NCBI GenBank assembly: GCA_903927345.1
Contig: CAIYMO010000013.1
Span: 1 to 64,000, forward strand
Direction of reading: 5' to 3'
Source of the DNA: an uncultured Armatimonadota bacterium
GTDB lineage: Bacteria; Armatimonadota; Fimbriimonadia; Fimbriimonadales; Fimbriimonadaceae
Length of the DNA stretch: 64,000 nt
The notes under the pieces were generated by a model, which saw only the letters and a list, made by a program, of their open reading frames with translations, made no database searches and was not told the DNA's origin. Positions 57,006 through 64,000 of this stretch are shown here, piece after piece. Made by a program: the position numbers and the translations under genes. Numbering within the stretch: position 1 is the first letter of the stretch; every line of letters begins with the position of its first letter.

Positions 57006-57737
57006 ATGGAAAATTCCTTCTCCCGACGTGACCTGCTTGCTGCTACGGCTGCCGTAGGTCTTTCTGCTACTGGGATGGGTTCGATGGGCGTAGAACAGGG
57101 TAGGAAACTGCGAATTATGGAACCAAAACTCGTTCACGTCCCCACCGAAGCCGACATCGCGAAAGCCCTGAAGACTGCTCCACACGGCATCAGCGAAGCC
57201 ACCCACAAGGCCCACCTCGGACTGTGGCAAGGATACGCAAACAAGACCAACGAGATCCGAAAGGCTCTTGCTGAGATGGAAATGGACCCGGCCAAGGCAA
57301 ACCAAATTTACTCACAGATTCGTGCTCTGAAGGTCAACTATGCGTTCGCTTACGGCGGATACAAGAACCACAACGTGTACTTCGACACCATCGGCGGAAA
57401 CGGCGGACCAGCTACGGGCGACGTTGCAGGCTTGATCAACGAAGCTTACGGTTCACACGAAGCATGGGCTAAGGACCTGAAGACCACCGGAATTGGAGCT
57501 CGAGGCTGGGTTTACCTTGCTTACGATCACGATGAGGAGCGCGTCTTCAACTTCATCGGCGATGCACAGGACACCTTCCCTTCCTGGAACTCGACCCTGA
57601 TCCTCGCATTGGACGTTTACGAGCACGCTTACTTCCTAGACTTCCAGACCGCCCGAGCGAAGTACATTGACGCCTATCTCAACGTTATTGATTGGGATGC
57701 CGTCAACGCCCGACTCCATAAGGGTCTCGGCAAGTAA
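57006..57737 (+). CDS. Tat-exported Fe/Mn-type superoxide dismutase
   Basis: 243 aa. The N-terminus is a twin-arginine signal (SRRDLLAATAAVGLSATGMG), so it is exported already folded. The dismutase domain begins near PKLVHVPTEADIAKAL. Metal ligands align as His70 (THKAHLGLWQGYANK), His122 (YKNHNVYFDTIG), Asp203 and His207 (LDVYEHAYFLDF). The usual DxWEHAY reads DVYEHAY, and the second His pair of the first helix (HHAGYVN) is replaced by Trp-Gln, so metal preference and activity may differ. It would protect the periplasm or cell surface. A strong terminator (57766-57804) and a smaller hairpin follow. A TATAAT box at 56934-56939 may be the promoter. Confidence 0.9.
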   Translation: MENSFSRRDLLAATAAVGLSATGMGSMGVEQGRKLRIMEPKLVHVPTEADIAKALKTAPHGISEATHKAHLGLWQGYANKTNEIRKALAEMEMDPAKANQIYSQIRALKVNYAFAYGGYKNHNVYFDTIGGNGGPATGDVAGLINEAYGSHEAWAKDLKTTGIGARGWVYLAYDHDEERVFNFIGDAQDTFPSWNSTLILALDVYEHAYFLDFQTARAKYIDAYLNVIDWDAVNARLHKGLGK

Positions 57738-57765
57738 AAGCGATCTCGCTTTTGGCTTCCGAAAC

Positions 57766-57804
57766 GTGCCGCGATTCTTTACCGATCGCGGCACCTTTCT
57801 TTAT
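57766..57804 (+). terminator. Intrinsic terminator after the superoxide dismutase gene
   Basis: A perfect 10-bp stem, 57766-57775 with 57785-57794 (GTGCCGCGAT / ATCGCGGCAC), has a 9-base loop and is followed by CTTTCTTT. A second, smaller hairpin (AAAAGCG / CGCTTTT, 57736-57753) begins inside the stop codon region just before it. Confidence 0.85.
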
Positions 57805-57896
57805 CTGAGTCTCTGCCGGAAACCTGCGCGCGGCAGATTGTACGAGTTCTTTTCCAAAAGTTCTTGAACGGTGCTTCTTCCACCCAAGTGGCTCTG

Positions 57897-57902
57897 TATA
57901 AT
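57897..57902 (+). promoter_or_regulatory. -10 box close to the DUF1549/1553 gene start
   Basis: Perfect TATAAT, 6 bases before the ATG at 57909. It supports that ATG over an in-frame start 45 bases upstream, which would lie outside the message. A TTGAAC is seen 27 bases upstream, too far for a normal -35. Confidence 0.55.
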
Positions 57903-57908
57903 GCGAAG

Positions 57909-60872
57909 ATGGCTCCGCGACGAACTTCAGTTAATCACCGTTGGACGGTTCTGGCTGGCAGTTCTGCCCTACTGATTTACGGCACGCTTGCCTCGGCAAA
58001 CCAGGCGGGGATGATCACCGCAACGCCCGAGCAAGCAGCACACTTTGAATCGAAAGTTCGACCCGTTTTTGTGGCGAAATGTCTTGCCTGTCACGGCGAT
58101 AAGCAACAGATCGCGGGTCTTCGGCTAGACAAGCCGATTTCTGCTGCGATGGCGAAGAAGGTTGCTGAGGCGGTCGAATACAACGGAATCACAAAGATGC
58201 CTCCTGGGGGCAAGCTCAATGCCGCCGACCTTGCCGCAGTTTCTTCTTGGGGACGAAGCGGTGGTCCTTGGCCGGCAAAGGTTGCGACCAAGACGACCAA
58301 GCAGTTCTGGTCTTTTGTTCCTCCGACCACACCTGCTTTGCCGAAGGTAAAGAACACTGCGTGGGCGAAATCGCCGCTTGACTTATTTATTCTCGCGAAG
58401 CTCGAGGAGAAGGGACTTAAACCCGCTCCCCAGGCAGATAAGCAGACTCTGATTCGGCGTGCTTCATTTGATTTGACCGGTCTGCCTCCAACTCCGGCGG
58501 AGATTGATGCGTTCCTGGCAGACAAGTCGCCGAACGCGTTTGAGAAGGTTGTTGATCGGCTCTTGGCGTCGTCCGCTTATGGCGAGCGATGGGGTCGGCA
58601 CTGGCTGGACGTTGCCCGGTACTCGGACTCGAACGGACTTGATGAGAATCTGGTCTATCGAAATGCTTGGCGCTATCGTGACTGGGTGATCGGAGCGATC
58701 AACGAGGACATGCCGATCGACCGATTCTTCCAGGAGCAGATTGCGGGTGACTTGCTTCCTGGTGCAGGCGACAGCCAAGTCGTTGCCACGGGTTATCTTG
58801 CCCTTGGTGGAAAGATGCTCGCGGAGGATGACCCTCAGAAGCAAGAGCTTGATATTATCGACGAGCAAGTCGACACGATGAGCAAGGGAATGCTGGCGAT
58901 GACCGTTGGCTGCGCTCGGTGCCATGACCATAAGTTCGATCCGATCACGGCGAAGGATTACTACTCGATGGCGGGGATTTTCAAATCCACGAAGACGATG
59001 GACAAGTTCACCGTTGTTGCTGAGTGGCAAGAGCGAGCGCTGGGTCCAAAGGAACCTCAGGAGCGCCTCAAGAAGATCAACGCGACGATCAAAGAGAAAA
59101 CCGCGTCGCGAGATAAGGTTCGTGCTGAAGAACGCACCGCTCTCTTGGCGAGAATTCAGCCTGAGAAGGAGAACTATATTGCGGCCGCAAAGCTCCAGAT
59201 TCAGTCCGAGCAGGAACAGTCGTCACTCAAGCCTGTCTTGAGCGCACGAGATGGACGGCTTCCGACTGACGCAATCATGCTTGAAGCAGAGAACTTCATC
59301 AGCGGGAACCTCACCAAAGATAGCAACGGCTACGGAGTGGGAATTGGGGTCATCCATAACTCCGGGACCTACCCGAACGTCGCTGAATACGATGTGAAGG
59401 TTGGCCGAGGAGGACCTTACCAGCTTGACCTGCGATATGCGTCGGGTGAGAATCGCTCGGTGCGGGTTTATGTTAATGGACAGATCGCACTTGCTGCAGC
59501 TGCGAATCAGAATACAGGTGGATTCTATCCACAGCATCAGAAATGGATCGCTGAGGGTGTGATCCTGCTTAATCAGGGATCGAACCGAATCAAGTTCGAA
59601 CGAGAGAGCTACTTCCCGCATGTCGATCGATTCGCCTTGACGCCTCGACCCGGAGCCCAGCCATCACGAGCCGAAGAGAACGGATTGATTCCTGAGGTCG
59701 TTGCCAAGGTTGCCGAGCAGATCAAGAACAAGAGCGAAATCAAGCTTGAGCTGCCTGAGAATTCTGACCACTTGTTCCCTTCTGAGAAGGTGGGACAGCT
59801 GAAGCTACTTGAGAGTGAAATCAAGCGACTCGATGGTTCTCGGCCAACGATTCCTCATGCGATGGCGGTAAGTGAAGCACCGGCTAAGACGCTCAAAGTT
59901 CACTTGCGCGGAAGTTACCTCACCTTGGGTGAAGAAACGAAGCGCGGAGTCCCCGCGATTTTGGCAAAGGTCAGCCCAGTCAGCATGCCCGAGAACAAGA
60001 GTGGCCGATTGGAACTTGCGACCTGGATTACCAGCCCGAAGAACCCGTTGACGGCTCGGGTGTTTGTTAACCGAGTTTGGCGCTGGCGCTTTGGACGTGG
60101 CATCGTCGCTTCGGTCGACAACTTTGGAATTCTGGGCAACCTCCCTTCGCATCCTGAACTCCTTGACTATCTCGCAACCAAGTTTGTGAGCGAAGACAAG
60201 TGGAGCCTGAAGAAGCTGCAGAAGCGAATGATGCTCACCAGTACCTATCAGATGAGCACGCAATACGATTCCAAGTTTGCGAATCTCGACCCCGAGAACC
60301 GCTACCTTTGGCGATTCAATCGAAAGCGCCTTGAGGCAGAAGCAATTCGGGATAGCATCTTCTTCGTTGCTGACTCTCTGGACCGAAAGATGGGAGGAAC
60401 GATGATCAATCTTCCAGCCCGAGCTTACGTTACGAACGACCAGAGCGCGAACCCGATTCAGTACGACAGCCCTCGAAGAGCGGTGTACCTCCCGGTTATT
60501 CGGGCGGCGGTGTATGACGTTTACACGGCGTTCGATTTCGGTGACCCAACGGTTATGAACGGCGACCGAGCGAGCACGACGGTTGCTCCTCAGGCGCTGT
60601 TCATGCTCAATGGTAAGGTCGTTTTGAACGCAACGAAATCGCAGGCAACGAAGCTGTTGAAGCGCACCGATCTTGATGACAAGGGACGGATTCGGTATCT
60701 GTACCGGTCCTGCTTCGGACGCAACGCAACCGAGAAAGAGATTTCACGATCTTTGAGCTATCTCAGCAAATTTGAGCAGGTTTACGCAAGAGCAAAGGAA
60801 CCCAAGCTGAGTGCCTGGCAGAGCCTCTGCAAGACATTTATAGGAGCTAACGAGTTTATTTATGTGGAATAG
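57909..60872 (+). CDS. Secreted planctomycete-type cytochrome protein with DUF1549 and DUF1553
   Basis: 987 aa. After a membrane/signal segment (about 15-32) comes a heme domain with VFVAKCLACHGDKQ (Cys58, Cys61, His62). DUF1549 (about 115-320) has LDLFILAKLEEKGLKPAP, ASFDLTGLPPTPAEIDAFLAD and a His/Cys CARCHDHKFDPIT motif. A lectin-like beta domain (about 415-545, LEAENFISGNLTKDSNGYGV) and a helical region follow. DUF1553 (about 690-970) has SGRLELATWITSPKNPLTARV and NRVWRWRFGRGIVASVDNFG. The substrate is not known; these proteins abound in polysaccharide-degrading planctomycetes. It overlaps its usual DUF1501 partner by 11 bases. Confidence 0.93.
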   Translation: MAPRRTSVNHRWTVLAGSSALLIYGTLASANQAGMITATPEQAAHFESKVRPVFVAKCLACHGDKQQIAGLRLDKPISAAMAKKVAEAVEYNGITKMPPGGKLNAADLAAVSSWGRSGGPWPAKVATKTTKQFWSFVPPTTPALPKVKNTAWAKSPLDLFILAKLEEKGLKPAPQADKQTLIRRASFDLTGLPPTPAEIDAFLADKSPNAFEKVVDRLLASSAYGERWGRHWLDVARYSDSNGLDENLVYRNAWRYRDWVIGAINEDMPIDRFFQEQIAGDLLPGAGDSQVVATGYLALGGKMLAEDDPQKQELDIIDEQVDTMSKGMLAMTVGCARCHDHKFDPITAKDYYSMAGIFKSTKTMDKFTVVAEWQERALGPKEPQERLKKINATIKEKTASRDKVRAEERTALLARIQPEKENYIAAAKLQIQSEQEQSSLKPVLSARDGRLPTDAIMLEAENFISGNLTKDSNGYGVGIGVIHNSGTYPNVAEYDVKVGRGGPYQLDLRYASGENRSVRVYVNGQIALAAAANQNTGGFYPQHQKWIAEGVILLNQGSNRIKFERESYFPHVDRFALTPRPGAQPSRAEENGLIPEVVAKVAEQIKNKSEIKLELPENSDHLFPSEKVGQLKLLESEIKRLDGSRPTIPHAMAVSEAPAKTLKVHLRGSYLTLGEETKRGVPAILAKVSPVSMPENKSGRLELATWITSPKNPLTARVFVNRVWRWRFGRGIVASVDNFGILGNLPSHPELLDYLATKFVSEDKWSLKKLQKRMMLTSTYQMSTQYDSKFANLDPENRYLWRFNRKRLEAEAIRDSIFFVADSLDRKMGGTMINLPARAYVTNDQSANPIQYDSPRRAVYLPVIRAAVYDVYTAFDFGDPTVMNGDRASTTVAPQALFMLNGKVVLNATKSQATKLLKRTDLDDKGRIRYLYRSCFGRNATEKEISRSLSYLSKFEQVYARAKEPKLSAWQSLCKTFIGANEFIYVE

Positions 60873-62262
60873 AGATCAACTAACGCGACGCGACTTGCTT
60901 CGGGCAAGCGCTCTGGGCTTTGGGAACTTGGCGTTCATGGGCCTCTTGGCTGATGAGGCAAATGCTCAGTCGAAGAACCCGCTGGCACCGAAGTCTCCGA
61001 TGTATCCGGCCCGGGCTAAGCGCGTCATCTTTGTCTTCCTGCATGGTGGTCCGTCTCAAGTCGATACCTTCGACCCTAAGCCGCTGTTGACCCGCGACCA
61101 CGGCAAGCCTTTCACCGGCGAAATGCCTCGTATCGTTTCTTCGCCGACGGGCAACCTGCTCAAGAGCCCTTGGGAGTTCAAGCACTACGGAGAGAGCGGG
61201 ATTGAGGTCAGCGAACTGTTCCCTCACGTCGGTGGCTGTGTCGATGACCTGTGTTTTGTCAACTCGATGTATGGCTCGAACTCGCGCCACGGCGCGGCGT
61301 TGCTGGAGCTGCATACCGGCTCGGATACGTTCGTCCGGCCGTCGATGGGATCGTGGGTTACTTACGGTCTGGGCACCGAAAACCAGAACCTGCCAGGATT
61401 CCTTACGATCTGCCCGACACTCGGACATGGCGGCGTTAACAACTGGAGTTCGTCATTCTTGCCTGCGTACACGCAAGGTACTCCGATTGGAAACGCGGGA
61501 ATTGAAGCTCCAAATGCTCGAATTCCCTTCATCCACAACGATGAGACTCCGGCCGAAGCGCAAAAGCTTGAGATTGAACTGATGCGCCAGATGGGACTTG
61601 ACCAGCTCTCGCACTTGGGTCCTGATCCAGCACTTGAAGGACGCATTAACTCGTACGAGCTTGCGTTCAGAATGCAGCTTGCGGCTCCTGAGCTCCAGGA
61701 GATTGCGGGCGAATCTGAGGAAACCAAGAAGCTCTACGGCTTGGATGACCCGAAGACGCGAAACTTTGGACACCAGTGTCTACTTGCTCGGCGGTTTAGC
61801 GAGAAGGGCGTGCGATTTGTCCAGGTCACTCACTCGTACAAGTGGGATCAGCACGACGCACTCCGAAAGGACCACGCGAGCAACGCGATGGAAGTCGATA
61901 AGCCGATTGCCGGTTTGATTAAGGACCTGAAAGCTCGCGGAATGCTGAAGGACACGTTGGTCATCATCAGCGGCGAGTTCGGACGTACTCCGGTGGCTCA
62001 AGGAACCGACGGACGCGACCATAACCCTCACGGCTTTACCACCATCCTTGCAGGTGGCGGCGTGAAGGCGGGAATCAAGTACGGCGCGACCGACGACTAT
62101 GGCTTCTTTGCAGTGAAGGACAAGGTTCATATCCACGACCTTCACGCGACGATGATGCACCTGTTGGGTATCGATCACACGAAGCTGACTTACTTCCACG
62201 GCGGGCGAAACTATCGCCTTACTGATGTTCACGGAAACATCGTCAACGGAATTCTCGCTTAA
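60862..62262 (+). CDS. DUF1501 protein with Tat signal
   Basis: 466 aa. The N-terminus carries a twin-arginine signal (QLTRRDLLRASALGFGNLA). The domain is DUF1501, alkaline-phosphatase-like: KRVIFVFLHGGPSQVDTFDPKP, the metal/catalytic-like GSNSRHGAALLELHTG, LPGFLTICPTLGHGG, TLVIISGEFGRTPVAQGTDGRDHNPHGF (segment), and HIHDLHATMMHLLGIDHTKLTY. It overlaps the DUF1549/1553 gene by 11 bases, the standard pair. Function not established; possibly a hydrolase of sulfated or phosphorylated substrates. Its stop shares TTAA with the convergent ThuA-like gene. Confidence 0.94.
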   Translation: MWNRDQLTRRDLLRASALGFGNLAFMGLLADEANAQSKNPLAPKSPMYPARAKRVIFVFLHGGPSQVDTFDPKPLLTRDHGKPFTGEMPRIVSSPTGNLLKSPWEFKHYGESGIEVSELFPHVGGCVDDLCFVNSMYGSNSRHGAALLELHTGSDTFVRPSMGSWVTYGLGTENQNLPGFLTICPTLGHGGVNNWSSSFLPAYTQGTPIGNAGIEAPNARIPFIHNDETPAEAQKLEIELMRQMGLDQLSHLGPDPALEGRINSYELAFRMQLAAPELQEIAGESEETKKLYGLDDPKTRNFGHQCLLARRFSEKGVRFVQVTHSYKWDQHDALRKDHASNAMEVDKPIAGLIKDLKARGMLKDTLVIISGEFGRTPVAQGTDGRDHNPHGFTTILAGGGVKAGIKYGATDDYGFFAVKDKVHIHDLHATMMHLLGIDHTKLTYFHGGRNYRLTDVHGNIVNGILA

Positions 62263-63209
62263 CGAGCAAGATCGGAGATTCGAAGACCTCGGTGAAACTT
62301 CCCGAATCCGAAAGGGGATGGGTGATATTCGCCGAGCATTCGGACATCGGCGTTCTTCGGAATCGGCTTTTTCAGCCCCCAATACACGCCATTTACGAGT
62401 AGCCGGCGGAAACGGTCATCCGTGAAGTCGGTTGCACTACCGAAGGTGGTTGTCAGGATACGGTTGGGAACTTCGCGAGTCCAGACGATGGGCATCATCG
62501 GTTGATTGAGGTCCTGCGCTGCGCCTGCCTTCGGCGTCTTGATTCCCTGGGCCGCTTTTGCGTCGGGATCGAGAGATTCTAGAACCTCGCCGCGCACTAG
62601 GATGTTTGCATCTGACGGTGGGGCGGCCTCGTAGACATCAGTCGTTCCGAAGAGCCCGTTGATGCCATTCAGAAGCGGGCTTTGGGCGGCAACTACGCCA
62701 CGGGTTGCCTGTACACCGTGGATACCCCAGTGGCTGATCCAGGTCTCGCCGAGAATCTGCTTACCAAATCCTCCTGGCCAAGGCTTTGAGTCCCAGCTAT
62801 AGAGACGGTATGGGCTGAAAGAATCTTTAGGATACTGAAATGCGTGGGTGCTGGTCCGGATCCCGATGATCGGCTTCCCTTCCGCAACATAGCGCACAAA
62901 GTGCGACATGTCGGCGTCAGAATAGTGCCGGAATCGGATCATCAGGATGCACAGATCCGCCTTTTCTAGGGCACTGATTCCAGGTGCGGAGTTCTGATTC
63001 TCCGGGTCAATTTCGCCTTGCTGATTCTGGGGAATAACGACCGTGCAACGAAACCCGTGACGTGTAGCGAGGATCTTGGCGAGTTGAGGAAGCATCTCCT
63101 CGGAGCGATACTCTTCGTCACCAGCAATCAAGACGATTCGTTTTCCGTTCTGCGGACCGAATTCCAGAGTTGCTTGCGCGAGTGACAGACCTGCGATGAG
63201 AGTAAGCAT
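62259..63209 (-). CDS. Secreted ThuA-like (trehalose-utilisation) domain protein
   Basis: 316 aa. A signal peptide (MLTLIAGLSLAQATLEFG) is followed by a ThuA-like class I glutamine-amidotransferase-type fold: KRIVLIAGDEEYRSEEMLPQLAKIL, ALEKADLCILMIRFRHYSDAD, GKPIIGIRTSTHAFQYP, ETWISHWGIHG and RRLLVNGVYWGLKKPIPKNA. ThuA-like proteins work on disaccharides or keto-sugars. I set the start at ATG 63209 because it overlaps the FGE-like stop by one base (TGATG) and gives a signal peptide; the frame is open about 18 codons further but overlaps the FGE-like gene. It converges with the DUF1501 gene. Confidence 0.88.
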   Translation of the reverse strand: MLTLIAGLSLAQATLEFGPQNGKRIVLIAGDEEYRSEEMLPQLAKILATRHGFRCTVVIPQNQQGEIDPENQNSAPGISALEKADLCILMIRFRHYSDADMSHFVRYVAEGKPIIGIRTSTHAFQYPKDSFSPYRLYSWDSKPWPGGFGKQILGETWISHWGIHGVQATRGVVAAQSPLLNGINGLFGTTDVYEAAPPSDANILVRGEVLESLDPDAKAAQGIKTPKAGAAQDLNQPMMPIVWTREVPNRILTTTFGSATDFTDDRFRRLLVNGVYWGLKKPIPKNADVRMLGEYHPSPFGFGKFHRGLRISDLAR

Positions 63210-63973
63210 CAGCCTTCGCAAACAAGTCGGAAGCCGCAGAATGGTCCGTCTGAGAGCCACCAACGGCTCTTGGGGATCTGGGGGTCAGACTCTTGCCAGT
63301 TTGGCTGCCAACGCTGCTTGAAGCTTGGCGAGACTTCGTCGGGATTTTGCATGAACGAAGGTCCGCAGAGCACGGGTTGTCCCTTTGCGTCGGTCGCCCA
63401 TTCCCCAACGTTGCCGAGCGTGTCAAACAGACCGAACGCGTTTGGCGCTTTCTTGCCGACGGCGCTGGTCATCTCCTCAATGTTGGAGTAGTTCCAGGAC
63501 ACCTTGTCGATCTCCGCCTCTGTCATCTTCCAGGGTGCCTTTGCACCTGCCATTGCAGCATGCTCGAACTCCGCTTCGGTGGGAATTCGATACTTCTTCT
63601 TGGTCACGGAGGAGAGCCATCGGCAGAACATTTCGCAGTTGGTGAAGCTTACGCTGATGACGGGGAACCCACGGTGACCGAAACCTCGGTCGGGTAGGTG
63701 GTAGCTTCGACTTGGTCGGGCGACGGCGTCTGCTTTGAACTCAGTTTGGTCGTAAGGCTTAGATGGTGGACCGCTCTGGAGGAAGATGTCAAAGGCTTCC
63801 CAGCAGGTCTCGGTGGTTGCCATATAAAACGGCTTGATCGTCTTGCTCCCTGGAATTGGCACCATGCGGATTTTCACGACCGAATTTGGAAGTGATTCTT
63901 CGTAGGGTGCTGGCTTCTTTGTCGTATCCTGAACTGGCAATATGAGCGATAGGGCAACAAGGAGGGTGGTCAT
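63209..63973 (-). CDS. Secreted formylglycine-generating-enzyme-like (SUMF1 fold) protein
   Basis: 254 aa. After a signal-like start (MTTLLVALSLILPVQDTTKK) comes an FGE-sulfatase/C-type-lectin-like domain: KPFYMATTETCWEAFDIFL, HRGFPVISVSFTNCEMFCRWLSS, YRIPTEAEFEHAAMAGAK, PNAFGLFDTLGNVGEWATDAKG and the C-terminal GPFCGFRLVCEG. In true FGE two active-site cysteines near the end convert a sulfatase Cys to formylglycine; Cys residues are present here but the spacing is not the canonical one. No sulfatase gene is visible, so it may be a non-enzymatic SUMF1-fold protein. It is translationally coupled to the ThuA-like gene. Only 27 bases lie upstream. Confidence 0.85.
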   Translation of the reverse strand: MTTLLVALSLILPVQDTTKKPAPYEESLPNSVVKIRMVPIPGSKTIKPFYMATTETCWEAFDIFLQSGPPSKPYDQTEFKADAVARPSRSYHLPDRGFGHRGFPVISVSFTNCEMFCRWLSSVTKKKYRIPTEAEFEHAAMAGAKAPWKMTEAEIDKVSWNYSNIEEMTSAVGKKAPNAFGLFDTLGNVGEWATDAKGQPVLCGPSFMQNPDEVSPSFKQRWQPNWQESDPQIPKSRWWLSDGPFCGFRLVCEG

Positions 63974-64000
63974 AGCAGGTCTGCTCGGATTAGTTGGGGC

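Overview
This 64 kb window looks like ordinary chromosome from a free-living, compact, mid-GC Gram-negative-type heterotroph. I infer a member of Armatimonadota (Fimbriimonadia-like) or a nearby group of the planctomycete/verrucomicrobial style. The reasons are a PEP-CTERM protein, Tat-exported DUF1501/DUF1552 proteins paired with heme-motif DUF1549/1553 and DUF1587/1592 proteins, an MCE (MlaD) protein, and many secreted sugar-active enzymes. No 16S or other decisive marker is present, so the assignment is inference. I saw no tRNA, rRNA, CRISPR array, insertion sequence or prophage, and no gene-free stretch longer than about 200 bases.

Layout. 1-2191 (minus): fmt (cut by the window edge), def and prmC. 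2251-4234 (plus): a small membrane protein and two SPFH/band-7 proteins in a tightly coupled cassette. 4231-6629: AI-2E-type permease, yajQ and a VOC protein. 6661-14483 (plus): AGE-type epimerase, a DUF1587/1592 heme-motif protein with its DUF1552 Tat partner, an Lrp-type regulator and a TPR-thioredoxin-fold protein. 15106-18278: rplI, an MCE protein, OsmC and a PEP-CTERM protein. 18345-25327: tpiA, queD, a methyltransferase-glycosyltransferase fusion, a sugar-nucleotide transferase fused to a dead-looking phosphomannomutase, and a glycosidase-like protein. 25368-29697: sugar isomerase, TPR protein, dut, and the pxpB-pxpA-pxpC 5-oxoprolinase operon. 29699-30718: the C-terminal half of UvrA. 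30731-35170 (minus): esterase with EF-hands, GH10 xylanase, DUF3472 protein and a LolA-like/heme-motif protein. 35241-41829: FHA membrane protein, galT, cvfB, a secreted protein and an alditol-oxidase-like flavoprotein. 41829-50282: acs, M28 peptidase, a TlpA-like protein, a scramblase-like protein, glycosyltransferase, amidase and an ABC exporter. 52284-54263 (minus): the N-terminal half of UvrA. 54335-63973: DUF4139 protein, DinB, superoxide dismutase, a DUF1549/1553-DUF1501 pair, a ThuA-like protein and an FGE-like protein.

The most striking observation is that UvrA, the damage-recognition ATPase of nucleotide excision repair and normally a single chain of about 940 residues, is encoded as two separate intact genes about 21.6 kb apart. 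One (659 aa) carries ATPase module I, with the regions expected to bind UvrB and DNA. The other (339 aa) carries ATPase module II with its zinc module. Both keep all ATPase motifs, and the break lies in the linker between the halves. A second pattern is that at least fifteen genes have a TAnAAT-like -10 box only 5-9 bases before the start codon, which suggests widespread leaderless transcription. Four convergent gene pairs share a TTAA/TTAG tetranucleotide as both stop codons.
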